From positions 1 to 59,120 of the forward strand of contig CANQLG010000012.1 of assembly GCA_947624645.1 (NCBI GenBank): DNA of 59,120 bases, given 5' to 3'. A program made the translations under genes and the position numbers. A model generated the notes under the pieces. That model did not search any database, was not told where the DNA came from, and worked only from the letters and a program-made list of their open reading frames with translations. Source of the DNA: Candidatus Gastranaerophilales bacterium (lineage in GTDB: Bacteria > Cyanobacteriota > Vampirovibrionia > Gastranaerophilales > Gastranaerophilaceae). Below are positions 26,762 through 35,477 of this stretch, one piece after another. How positions within the stretch are numbered: the stretch's first letter is position 1; the number at the start of each line of letters is the position of its first letter.

Positions 26762-27781
26762 TTAACTTAAAAATATATTTTTTATTAAACTTACTATATA
26801 GCTACCGAAAAAGAATACCAAAAACATTGAACATAAAAGTGCAGGACCGAAAGGTATCGCAACAAATCCGCCTTCATTTACCGTATTCTTTAGGCGAATT
26901 ATTGTATCTGTCGCAAAAAATATTAATGCAATCATAAATCCAAATACAACATATAAATTCAACTCAAATATATTTGATAAAATACAATATATTAAAGCTA
27001 AAACAATAAATAAAGATAATGAAGCCAAAAGTTTGTATTCTTTTTTTATATATAAACCTTTTATAAATTGAGGCAAAATACATACAGCCTGAAGAATTAT
27101 TGCAAATCCGACCGCTACTATCAGGTATTTCCAACCCAAAAGAGCCCCTGCTGCCGCTGCTAAATATGTGTCACCTTCACCGAATGCTCTTTTATTTTTA
27201 GTTATATATTCATTTAATTCATTTTGTGTTTCATTATTTTCCGAATTTTTCTTAACTAAATAATAAGATAATCTTGCAACGGATTCCATTACCAAAACAC
27301 CTGCTATAAGTCCTATGGCGCTTATTGAATAATTATTAAGCCCGTTTATAAATAACGATGTTATAATTGCTGTTATTATCAATATCCAGCTGTGAACTTC
27401 ATAAATATATCCGTTTTTTACATCGGTTATCGTAATCACAATACTTATGCACAATAATATTAATAACAAAAGTGATTTAATACTAAATCCAAAAGCCAAG
27501 AATACAGCTAAAAATATAACTGCACTCAAGGCTTCTATAATAGGATATTGAACACTTACTTTACCGCCGCAATTCCTGCATTTACCTTTAAAAGTCAAAA
27601 AATATGATATGACGGGGATATTATCATACCATTTAATAGGTTCATTACATAAGGGACATTTTGATGACGGAAAAACTATTGATTCTCCGGATATCGCTCT
27701 TAAGGCAACCACGTTAAGAAAACTCCCTATACAAGCCCCTGTTACAATTACAAATAATCCTATTATTATATTTTCCAACAT
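26762..27781 (-). CDS. prepilin peptidase (PilD/A24 family)
   Basis: This inner-membrane aspartic peptidase cleaves and N-methylates type IV prepilins. The N-terminal methylase-linked part holds two Cys pairs, C42-PL-C45 and C68-RN-C71. The catalytic aspartates are D120 (ITDVKNGYI) and D204 in GEGD (GxGD in the family). At 339 residues it is longer than usual, owing to a charged insert (about 176-197) and extra C-terminal helices. GGCGGGA precedes the ATG. It follows a sigma factor gene by 15 bp and serves the PilM/N/O genes 5 kb away. Confidence 0.92.
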   Translation of the reverse strand: MLENIIIGLFVIVTGACIGSFLNVVALRAISGESIVFPSSKCPLCNEPIKWYDNIPVISYFLTFKGKCRNCGGKVSVQYPIIEALSAVIFLAVFLAFGFSIKSLLLLILLCISIVITITDVKNGYIYEVHSWILIITAIITSLFINGLNNYSISAIGLIAGVLVMESVARLSYYLVKKNSENNETQNELNEYITKNKRAFGEGDTYLAAAAGALLGWKYLIVAVGFAIILQAVCILPQFIKGLYIKKEYKLLASLSLFIVLALIYCILSNIFELNLYVVFGFMIALIFFATDTIIRLKNTVNEGGFVAIPFGPALLCSMFLVFFFGSYIVSLIKNIFLS

Positions 27782-27796
27782 AAATTTCCCGCCAAA

Positions 27797-28582
27797 TTAT
27801 TTTTCTTTTTCAGAAAGTATATGAAGCAGCATTGTTAATGCTTTTTTCAATCTTCTTGAAACCTGCATTTGTGAAATTCCAAGTTTTGTAGCAATTTGAG
27901 TTTGGCTTAAATCTTCAAAGTAATTTAATATTACAACTTCTTGCAATTTAACATCCAATTTATTAATTGCATCTGTTAATAATATTTTGTCTTCTTGAAA
28001 AGATTCCAAATTATAATGATTATCATCCGCTATTTTATCAAAAAGTGACAGAGCTTCATCATTACTTGTTGATATAACTTGATCAAGCGAAATTGTTTGT
28101 TTTCTTCTTTCAACATCAATAACTTCCTTTATTTTACCGACAGAAGTACCGAGTTCTTCAGCCAATACAACTTCCGATGGCTCTTTACCCTCTTCATCTT
28201 TCATTTTTTGCATCAACTTGTTTACACGATATGCCAGTTCATAAATCTCCCTCGGAGCCTTTATCATTGATACCTTATCACGAAGATAATGTCTTATTTC
28301 TCCTGTAATCAGATACGTAGCATAAGTTTTAAAGTTTTCACTCACCTTTGGATTATATAATTGAATAGCCTTAACCAACCCCACACTTCCAACTTGGATA
28401 ATATCTTCTACCGGGTCGGTATTTCTTCTTGCCAAACCTCTTGCTATTTTTTTTACTAACGGCATGGCTGCAAGTGCTATTATATTTTGCAAATGCTTTT
28501 TTTCTTTCTCATCTTTAGCATTTTTATATAATTTTAACCACTCTGCTATCTCTTCATAATTAATGGTGTTATCCGATGCCAT
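27797..28582 (-). CDS. SigB/SigF-type alternative sigma factor
   Basis: The 261-residue protein has regions 2, 3 and 4 in the style of SigB/SigF/SigG: DPVEDIIQVGSVGLVKAIQL, FKTYATYLITGEIRHYLRDK, KAPREIYELAYRVNKL and, at the end, LSQTQIATKLGISQMQVSRR. I use the ATG at 28582 with AAGAGG 6 nt upstream; a TTG two codons earlier is less likely. In Firmicutes such factors are held by an anti-sigma kinase, and none is encoded next to it. The gene order suggests co-transcription with prepilin peptidase and possibly cdd. Confidence 0.88.
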   Translation of the reverse strand: MASDNTINYEEIAEWLKLYKNAKDEKEKKHLQNIIALAAMPLVKKIARGLARRNTDPVEDIIQVGSVGLVKAIQLYNPKVSENFKTYATYLITGEIRHYLRDKVSMIKAPREIYELAYRVNKLMQKMKDEEGKEPSEVVLAEELGTSVGKIKEVIDVERRKQTISLDQVISTSNDEALSLFDKIADDNHYNLESFQEDKILLTDAINKLDVKLQEVVILNYFEDLSQTQIATKLGISQMQVSRRLKKALTMLLHILSEKEK

Positions 28583-28611
28583 TACCAACCTCTTTTTATC
28601 TCGTATTCTTA

Positions 28612-29007
28612 TTATATCAATTTAAAGGAATAAGGAAATATATCATTAATATAATATAAATTTTCTTGTGATGAATTACCTTCCAATATTATTTCTGTAT
28701 TAAAGCCGTCTGCAAATTCTTGTATCCATTGTCTGCATGCTCCGCAAGGAAAACATTTCTTAGATTTAGGTGAATATATTGCTATTTTTATAAGTTTTGT
28801 TGTCTCACCTTGAGATATAGCATTAGATATTGCATTTCTCTCGGCACATAATGTTAAGCCATAGCTCGAATTTTCTATATTACATCCAGTATATGTTTTT
28901 CCGCTTTCAAATAATGCGCAGGCGCCAACAGGAAATAAAGAGTACGGACAATACGCATTTTCCGAAGCTTTTTTTGCAGTTTCCAGTAATTCTTTATTCG
29001 TTAGCAT
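28612..29007 (-). CDS. cdd: cytidine deaminase
   Basis: Cytidine deaminase converts cytidine and deoxycytidine to the uridine forms in pyrimidine salvage. The 131-residue tetrameric-type protein has the zinc and catalytic motif C54-A-E56 and PC88-GA-C91-RQ. The NIENSSYG substrate loop is also there. It lies 29 bp upstream of the sigma factor gene on the same strand. In Firmicutes cdd normally follows dgkA; here it has been separated from that cluster by 20 kb. Confidence 0.95.
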   Translation of the reverse strand: MLTNKELLETAKKASENAYCPYSLFPVGACALFESGKTYTGCNIENSSYGLTLCAERNAISNAISQGETTKLIKIAIYSPKSKKCFPCGACRQWIQEFADGFNTEIILEGNSSQENLYYINDIFPYSFKLI

Positions 29008-29078
29008 ATATAATGACCTTATTTCCTTTCTTTATTTTATATTTAAAGTGTCACTTAGAATATAGTACATTTGAATGA

Positions 29079-29084
29079 TATAAT
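29079..29084 (+). promoter_or_regulatory. probable murA -10 element
   Basis: TATAAT at 29079-29084 is a perfect -10 hexamer, in the 187-bp divergent gap between cdd and murA. The -35 (TTAGAA at 29055-29060, 18-bp spacer) is poor. It would give a leader of about 100 nt before the murA start. Confidence 0.4.
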
Positions 29085-29194
29085 ATAAAGTGTTTACAAT
29101 AGTTAATCTATTTACTCGGAATTTTATAAATTATATTATTATATTAATAGTATAGATTATAATATAAATGATATATGTCTCCTCGGGAGGAAAA

Positions 29195-30520
29195 TTGACT
29201 GAAAAGATTAGGATAACAGGCGGAAAATCATTAAAAGGGGAAGTATCAATAAGCGGGGCAAAAAATGCCGTACTTAAGCTTATGGCAGCAGCATTACTTA
29301 CAAAAGGCGAAACCAAGATTTATAATGTACCCGAATTAACTGACGTGATTATTATGCTTAATGTTTTAGAACAGCTTGGGGCAAAGACATATTATAATAA
29401 ATTTGAAAAATCAGTTACAATTGATTCGAATAATTTGACAGGCGTTACGGCAAGCTATGAACTGGTAAGCAAAATGAGAGCTTCTTTTGTTGTATTGGGT
29501 GCTTTAGTCGGCAGATGCAAAGAAGCAATTGTTGCCATGCCCGGAGGCTGTGCTATCGGAGAAAGAAAAGTCGACTTTCATATTAAAGGCTTGGAGGCTT
29601 TAGGTACTAACGTTAAAATTGAAAACGGATATGTCCACGCCAAAGCTAAAAAATTAATAGGAAATGATATTTATTTAGATATACCTTCTGTTGGTGCAAC
29701 AGAAAATATAATGCTTGCAGCAGTTTTGGCGGAAGGTTCTACAAGGATACAAAATGCCGCTCAAGAACCTGAAATCGTTGATTTGGCTAATTTCTTAAAT
29801 GCTATGGGGGCTGATATTACGGGGGCAGGTACTTCGGAAATCGTTATTAACGGTGTAAAACAAGAATCTCTTCACGGCATTGAATATACAACTATTCCCG
29901 ATCGTATTGAAGCAGGCACATATATGGCAGCATTCATTGCCACTAAAGGTAAAGGAATTATCAGGAATATTTTCCCGAATCACTTAACTTTTTATACTTC
30001 AAAATTGACTAAAATGGGTGCTGATATTAAGCTTATCGACCCTACTTCAATTGAAGTTTCCTGTAAAAAAAGATTAGAAGCAATTAACATTATTACTCAG
30101 CCATATCCGGGATTTCCCACGGATTTACAATCTTTAGCCATGGCTCTTGCGACCGTTGCAGACGGAGTCAGTATTATTACCGAAAGTCTTTATGAAAACA
30201 GATTTATGCAGGTTCCAGAGCTCAGAAAAATGGGGGCTGATATCCATCAAGAACGTAATCATGCACTTGTAAAAGGTGTTAAAAATCTTACAAGTGCTAT
30301 TATTAAAGCTTCCGATTTAAGAGCAGGTGCTTCTTTAGTTATTGCAGCTTTGATGGCAGAAGGTGAAAGTATTATTGAAAATATTTTTCATATAGATAGA
30401 GGTTACGAACTACTTGAAGAAAAGTTTAAAATGATAGGTGCAGATATTCAAAGATTCAATGATGAAGACTCTGATATTATCACTCAAAATAAAGGAAATC
30501 TAAGTGAATCACAATTATAA
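29195..30520 (+). CDS. murA: UDP-N-acetylglucosamine 1-carboxyvinyltransferase
   Basis: MurA adds enolpyruvate from PEP to UDP-GlcNAc, the first committed step of peptidoglycan synthesis in the cytoplasm. Key residues are K23-N24 in SGAKNAVL and C119 in MPGGCAIGERKVDFH, the Cys attacked by fosfomycin. Later PDRIEAGTYM and PGFPTDLQS match the family. The start should be TTG at 29195: GGGAGG lies 4 nt before it, and the protein then begins like other MurA proteins. An ATG 27 nt upstream would place the ribosome site inside the gene. The C-terminal end carries a short extra tail and overlaps the next gene by 17 nt. Confidence 0.95.
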   Translation: MTEKIRITGGKSLKGEVSISGAKNAVLKLMAAALLTKGETKIYNVPELTDVIIMLNVLEQLGAKTYYNKFEKSVTIDSNNLTGVTASYELVSKMRASFVVLGALVGRCKEAIVAMPGGCAIGERKVDFHIKGLEALGTNVKIENGYVHAKAKKLIGNDIYLDIPSVGATENIMLAAVLAEGSTRIQNAAQEPEIVDLANFLNAMGADITGAGTSEIVINGVKQESLHGIEYTTIPDRIEAGTYMAAFIATKGKGIIRNIFPNHLTFYTSKLTKMGADIKLIDPTSIEVSCKKRLEAINIITQPYPGFPTDLQSLAMALATVADGVSIITESLYENRFMQVPELRKMGADIHQERNHALVKGVKNLTSAIIKASDLRAGASLVIAALMAEGESIIENIFHIDRGYELLEEKFKMIGADIQRFNDEDSDIITQNKGNLSESQL

Positions 30521-30836
30521 AAGATGGTATGATCATGATCCTGTTTTGCTTGAAGTTATTAATTTGCTTCAAAATTATCAGAATGAATTAAAATCTCAGG
30601 CAGAAATCTTTTTAGCTGAAATTGAGAAAAAAGTTTCAAAAGAGGCTATTGATAAATTCTATGAAATGGTCAGACCAAAAGTTTGTAATCGCTGGTATGA
30701 CAAGGATCCCGTTATCTCAAGAACGGTTGAACTCTTAAGAGTTGTTCCGCCTGATGTACAGAAAGCTACCGCTCAGAGCTTTCTAAAAGCACTAGCAGAT
30801 ATGGGAATTTATAAAAAAGAAGAAACCATTAATTAG
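30504..30836 (+). CDS. small protein with two RWYDxDP repeats
   Basis: The 110-residue protein contains two similar segments, RWYDHDPVLLEVINLLQ (7-23) and RWYDKDPVISRTVELLR (63-79), each leading into a helical stretch. It therefore looks like a duplicated 55-residue module. There is no membrane segment. The ATG lies inside the end of murA (17-nt overlap, AAAGGAA upstream), so its production is coupled to MurA. I do not recognise a named family; a role linked to MurA or to envelope synthesis is suggested by position only. Its 3' end overlaps the opposing gene by 8 bp. Confidence 0.75.
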   Translation: MNHNYKRWYDHDPVLLEVINLLQNYQNELKSQAEIFLAEIEKKVSKEAIDKFYEMVRPKVCNRWYDKDPVISRTVELLRVVPPDVQKATAQSFLKALADMGIYKKEETIN

Positions 30837-31182
30837 AATTTGAATTTTTATTTTTCTCTTCTTTATTTATTTTTTCAACCTTAGGATGTTCGTCATTTTC
30901 CGAGTCTTCTTCTTCAAGAAGAATATTTCTTCGTTTATTTCTTAAAACAGAAACAACATTTAAGAGTGCAAGAGAATTAAGCGAAGCACGAAGTTCCATG
31001 CTTCTGTCGACGAAGGATTCATTTTGAGAATTTTGCTGTTCTTCTCCTTCTTGCATAAAGTATTCAGTTCCTTGGCTCGCTCTATCGTCTGCGGTTTTAG
31101 CGGCAGTACCTGATATATCTCCGCTTTTGAAGTTTATACCTCCGCCAACTCCCAGAATGCCGGCAGACCTGTTGTCAACCAC
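30829..31182 (-). CDS. hypothetical low-complexity protein
   Basis: The 117-residue protein begins at a GTG with AAGGAGA about 7 nt upstream, a good site. The N-terminal part is Gly-rich with GGGINFKSGD (13-22), close to the Phe-x-Gly leader of neighbours. A helical stretch RASLNSLALLNVVSVLRNKR follows, then an acidic and Lys/Asn-rich tail. No domain is recognisable and no signal peptide is present. It converges on, and overlaps by 8 bp, the murA-linked small gene. Confidence 0.65.
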   Translation of the reverse strand: MVDNRSAGILGVGGGINFKSGDISGTAAKTADDRASQGTEYFMQEGEEQQNSQNESFVDRSMELRASLNSLALLNVVSVLRNKRRNILLEEEDSENDEHPKVEKINKEEKNKNSNSN

Positions 31183-31310
31183 TTACTACTCTCCTTTTAC
31201 ATTCTTGTGAATTGCATTTATTATATATTATTTTTGATTTTTTAACAACTCAGCATGTGTACAAAACATGAATTAATTATTTTTTGCGCATTTGTTTCTA
31301 ATTTGTTACT

Positions 31311-32969
31311 TTATACCATATCTTTAAAAATTGCGGGCATGTTCTTTTTTTGTTTTGCAACATAATTCATTGCGGCTTGTTTATTCATTTCTTCCAATTT
31401 TTTAGCTGCCGCAACCTTTTTTTCGGTAACCGATCTGTTATATTTGGGTAACAGTACCCCAAGCATTATTATTGAAAATGCTATATCTGCCACACGGGAA
31501 AGATTTCTTAAGTTTCTTGTCTTTGTGCCGGATACTTCCGCAGCTGTTTTAAGGTCTGTATTTTTAATCCAGTTGCCTAACTGTTTCGTTCGGTATTTTA
31601 TATTGGTCATAACTTTTTTACCTAAAGGAGCCGTTGCTTCAAGTATCGGTTTTTCAACTTCTTTTCTTCTGTTTAATAATACTACATTTTCTCCTAATAT
31701 CTTGGCACCGGTTTTGGTTTTGGACAAGGCTTCAAAAGCTGAAGCTACTCCTTTTTTTACATAATCTCCAAGAAAATATAAACCCGAAAAAGAAGCTAAA
31801 TCTCTTACCGTTGTTTCTCTAAGCTCATTTTCATCTTCCGCACCCATCATTCTTGAAGCAAAAGTTGAAGCAGCTATCCATCGGCATTGATCCATTGTTG
31901 GGAATATATTGGAAAATTGAAACATGCCTAAAGTCGGTTTTTTCATCATCGATAATGCTGCTATTCCGTACATCCCGACTGCCGAAGCTATTTTTTTTGC
32001 CGTAAATTTCTTTTTCTGTTTTTCATCCATCTTTTGGGTTGTATCTTTTTTCCCAAAATCTTTATATATTGGTGCGCCTTCGGCTTTAAACTGTTTTCTT
32101 GTGATAGCTCTGTTAATTGTTTGAACACTAACGGCAATTCCGATAACTACTGCAAGCCCTATTAAACTCTTTTTATTTACAAATTTCTTTAATAGACTTG
32201 AATATTTATCTATTGAAATATTTTGTTCGGCAGCTTTATTGAATTTAGCACCTAAATCAGTAATATCCCTAAGAGTTTCTTCTAAATTTGCCTGAGTTGT
32301 TCCGTTAAATTTTAATACATTTTCAGCTTTTGTTAAACCAACCAATTTTGTTTGAGCATCTTTTAATAAAGTTTTTCGATTTTTGCCGGTCGCAGATACT
32401 GCACTTGTTATTTTATCAATAGCCTCTTGATATTCGGGTAAATTAGCTTTTTGAGAATATTTTACCCATGTTTTTCCATCAAGTCCTTCCAATGAGCCAA
32501 TGGCTCTTGATACAAAATCTCTTGTTACATCTTTAGCTCCCGAGGTTTGTGATTCTTTATATACATTTTTCAGTTTATCAATAATATCCGAATTTGCCCA
32601 AGAACCGACTACTCCCGTATTTTTTAATTCTTTAGCCTTTGGCAATAAACCCGCCATACCCATTACAACTAAACCCGGCATAAGGCAATTTACAAATAAC
32701 CCCGAAAACTCTCTTCGGCATGTTTCAAATGCCGCTGCCAATCCTGTTTTCAAATCTACTAAAGTTCTCGGTATATTTGTTGATACCGTATCAACAAAAG
32801 ATACTTGTATCATTGCATTTTTATCCAGTACCTTAAAACCTTTGTCAAGCAAATTAAAGGCAACATCTACCCCGCCCGTAAAAGAAGATTGGGGTTGGTT
32901 GTTCTGTTTTTTATTTTTTAAACTTATTTCCCTTAAATTTTGATTTTTTCCGATTGATGGTACTATCAC
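31311..32969 (-). CDS. large lineage-type protein with hydrophobic segments
   Basis: The 552-residue protein opens with a polar leader, ends it with SSFTGG (28-33), and then has several moderately hydrophobic stretches (about 95-111, 271-286, 329-345, the last near 502-516) separated by basic helical regions. It ends with a charged helix rich in Lys and Met. It could be an atypical membrane or membrane-associated protein; no known domain is visible. The start is GTG at 32969 with AAGG upstream. It is flanked by nearly 300 bp of very AT-rich DNA on its 5' side, in which I see no gene. Confidence 0.68.
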   Translation of the reverse strand: MIVPSIGKNQNLREISLKNKKQNNQPQSSFTGGVDVAFNLLDKGFKVLDKNAMIQVSFVDTVSTNIPRTLVDLKTGLAAAFETCRREFSGLFVNCLMPGLVVMGMAGLLPKAKELKNTGVVGSWANSDIIDKLKNVYKESQTSGAKDVTRDFVSRAIGSLEGLDGKTWVKYSQKANLPEYQEAIDKITSAVSATGKNRKTLLKDAQTKLVGLTKAENVLKFNGTTQANLEETLRDITDLGAKFNKAAEQNISIDKYSSLLKKFVNKKSLIGLAVVIGIAVSVQTINRAITRKQFKAEGAPIYKDFGKKDTTQKMDEKQKKKFTAKKIASAVGMYGIAALSMMKKPTLGMFQFSNIFPTMDQCRWIAASTFASRMMGAEDENELRETTVRDLASFSGLYFLGDYVKKGVASAFEALSKTKTGAKILGENVVLLNRRKEVEKPILEATAPLGKKVMTNIKYRTKQLGNWIKNTDLKTAAEVSGTKTRNLRNLSRVADIAFSIIMLGVLLPKYNRSVTEKKVAAAKKLEEMNKQAAMNYVAKQKKNMPAIFKDMV

Positions 32970-33267
32970 AAATTTTGCCTTTTAAAAATTTTGCCTATTA
33001 GCAATAATATCAATTTAATACCTAAAAACAAATTAATTTGCTTTTTTATTTTTAAAATTAATAAAGTATGTATCAATTTTTTTGACATTTTTGTAATTTT
33101 TTTATGTAAATTTGCTAAAAATGATATAAAATTTTGAAAAAATTGCATTTTTTTATGCAAAAGTAAAATTTTTTATGCTCAAAAATTCAAGTTTACATTT
33201 TTTAAACAAAACTGTCAAATTTGAATATATTCGGTTTTTATCTAAGTATTGATATAAGAGAAATTTA

Positions 33268-34401
33268 ATGAAGATTATACCGGTAAATAATCACATATCT
33301 AATGTTTTTGCAACGAGAAACCTAACAAAATCATTGCGAACTGTATCGAATGTTCAAAATACAAATTATAAATCCTCTAATTACGGTTTTTATTATTCAT
33401 ACCCTTTAACTTTCGGAAAAGCAAAGAGAACATATTCTACAAATGTACGCAGACTTGCCGAAACACCTTCCGATTTTAAATTATGCCGATTTAACAGTCT
33501 TACATGCCCTGCTTGCGGAAAAAAAATGATGTCCAGAAATAATTTTGAACGATTTGCCGAAATTCTCGCCAATTCTGACCCTGATGAATATTTGGATGTT
33601 CTTAAAGACTATGTTCGCTTTATGCGGCCTGTTGAAGAAAGTGTTTATAATGAATTATGCGAGCAAGCTCAAAAACCCGGAGCCTCTAAAGATATCAGAA
33701 CTCTCCTTGTTAACTTGAGAGATTATAAACTGCCCATACTGCAAAAAGTTCAAATGCGTCAGATTAAAAAAATGTATGCTTTGGCTCAAGGTCTCCCTGA
33801 AAACGAAAAAAATGCATTGCTTAAATTAATTTATAACTTAAAAGGTGAAATAAGACGCAAAAACTCACTTGCTCCTTTCAGACGAAAAATTATGATTGAC
33901 AGAATCAGCAAGGTTAAAATCAGAAATATTAACAAATACAAAAAACTACAAAATATCGCAAAAAATTTCCCGACTTCTTTTGATATGAACTCCGCTTGGA
34001 TTGTTAAATATTCCGGTAAAAATAAGATGAATGAAGATTGGGATTCTTATAATATTGCATTAAGACTTCTCTATTCTTCCGTTGCTAATACTGACCATAT
34101 CCTCGCATACAGCCTTGAAAACGGGCATGATGACATCTCTAATTACCTCGCAATGCATAACGGATGTAATTCACAAAAAAGTAATAAATCTCTTATGCAG
34201 TGGTATATGGAAGACCCAAATAACAGATTAAAATATATGCAAGACTATTTTGCCGAAGCCGACGAATTAATTAAACAGCATAAATTAAAAAAGAAATACA
34301 ATAAATATGTTGCAAGCGCAACAAACACAATATTAGAAGCATCTAAAGGTCAAATTTCAATAAACTTGGATCAAAATCCCGAGCAGCAGATAGCTACTTA
34401 A
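33268..34401 (+). CDS. predicted HNH endonuclease-like protein
   Basis: The 377-residue protein has a polar leader with PLTFGKAKR (46-54), then C80-PA-C83 (CPACGKK), a helical middle part, and an HNH-type pattern: TDHILAYSLENGHDDISNYL (D276, H277) with MHNGCNSQKSN (H297, C300, N301, K304). This matches the common HNH layout DHI-x-P-x-S...N...C-N-x-x-K. I infer a metal-dependent nuclease fold with an inserted helical domain of about 190 residues. There is no partner methylase, and no known mobile-element gene lies beside it. It converges with the metallopeptidase-like gene, overlapping 4 bp. Confidence 0.72.
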   Translation: MKIIPVNNHISNVFATRNLTKSLRTVSNVQNTNYKSSNYGFYYSYPLTFGKAKRTYSTNVRRLAETPSDFKLCRFNSLTCPACGKKMMSRNNFERFAEILANSDPDEYLDVLKDYVRFMRPVEESVYNELCEQAQKPGASKDIRTLLVNLRDYKLPILQKVQMRQIKKMYALAQGLPENEKNALLKLIYNLKGEIRRKNSLAPFRRKIMIDRISKVKIRNINKYKKLQNIAKNFPTSFDMNSAWIVKYSGKNKMNEDWDSYNIALRLLYSSVANTDHILAYSLENGHDDISNYLAMHNGCNSQKSNKSLMQWYMEDPNNRLKYMQDYFAEADELIKQHKLKKKYNKYVASATNTILEASKGQISINLDQNPEQQIAT

Positions 34402-35408
34402 GCAATAACATCATACTGCTTTATCGGTTGATTTGCCGCCTGTTTTTTGGGTAACCTGAAACTGAATGATTTTGTTGTCGGCGGATGATTGGGGGACGTT
34501 TGTGATATTGAAGGATCCCTTAGCTCATATATTTCTTTTACCCTGCTACTTAAATCAGACGGTGATTGTTTATACAAATCGGCAGCATAATCCATTTCAG
34601 GGTCTTTTATTCCTTTAGCATTTTTTATCCAAAATTTCGCTGCTACTTCATAAGCATCTTGTTCTTCCTTTACCGATGTATACCCGTCTTTATCGTGGGC
34701 GTGTACACATTCATGACTTAAATATGCGGCTATTACTTGGGGAGATGCATAGATATATGAATCAGATACCGTTATTGTATTTTTGCTGTTTTCCCATTGT
34801 GCTATATTCGCCGTTCCGCCCATTGATGCCGTTTCACCAAAGCATATCGATACATCACTCAATGTTTTCATATAATCATTGCCCATGTAGGCTATTGTCA
34901 TATCCAGTGCTTTTTTTAAATTCTGTGATGCATATTCATTTTTTTGAGATTTGGCTTGCAGGGGTGAATATATGCTCATTTCATTATTTTTTGTTTCCAA
35001 AATTTTTCTTCGTGCCAAATCATTTGAATTATCAAGTGAATATGCTTTTTCAAAAGTTGTTATTGCTTTTTTATAATATCCGCCAAGTCGTTGTGCTTCG
35101 CCTAAATCTATTAAACATTCCGAATCGTTTGGGCTGGTTTCTAAATATTTTTTATAGTTTTCTTCGGCTTTATCATAATTTTTTAAACCGAAATATGCTT
35201 TACCGAGTCTTCTATATACGCTTTTTTCCTCAGAATTTATTTGATTTGCCTGTTGATAATATTTCAATGCTTCTTCATACTTATTTGAATTTAATGCTTG
35301 ATTCCCTTTTGATATTATATCCGAAATATCGGCACCCGCAAAACTTTTTACCGTCTTTTTGGACGGAATTGGTATTTTGGTGCTGATATTTGGAGTAATT
35401 GAAAGCAA
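34398..35408 (-). CDS. TPR protein with zinc metallopeptidase-like HExxH domain
   Basis: The 336-residue protein (start taken as the TTG at 35408, with AAAGGA 9 nt upstream) begins with a short leader ending in KSFAGAD (21-27). About three TPR repeats follow (29-130: GNQALNSNKYEEALKYYQQA, then AYFGLKNYDKAEENYKKYLE). The C-terminal domain has SHECVHAHD (HExxH at 232-236) with E249 and E254 as possible third ligands, a zinc peptidase signature. The tail is Ser/Pro/Lys-rich. A TTG at 35450 would add 14 residues. TPR plus protease suggests substrate recognition by protein-protein contact; targets are unknown. Confidence 0.72.
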   Translation of the reverse strand: MLSITPNISTKIPIPSKKTVKSFAGADISDIISKGNQALNSNKYEEALKYYQQANQINSEEKSVYRRLGKAYFGLKNYDKAEENYKKYLETSPNDSECLIDLGEAQRLGGYYKKAITTFEKAYSLDNSNDLARRKILETKNNEMSIYSPLQAKSQKNEYASQNLKKALDMTIAYMGNDYMKTLSDVSICFGETASMGGTANIAQWENSKNTITVSDSYIYASPQVIAAYLSHECVHAHDKDGYTSVKEEQDAYEVAAKFWIKNAKGIKDPEMDYAADLYKQSPSDLSSRVKEIYELRDPSISQTSPNHPPTTKSFSFRLPKKQAANQPIKQYDVIA

Positions 35409-35477
35409 AACAAATTTTCCTTTTTGTTTTGTTTGAAGTTTTCTAAACAAAATTTATTGTCAATTTTTCATTTTTTA

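Noticed and set aside
32966-33160. 64-residue minus-strand frame upstream of the 552-residue gene
   Set aside because: Extremely AT-rich, Lys/Ile/Leu/Phe composition, no good ribosome site and no domain. It is more likely leader DNA of the neighbouring genes.
33268-34401. Homing endonuclease in an intron or intein
   Set aside because: There is no split host gene, splice motif or group I core around the HNH-like gene.
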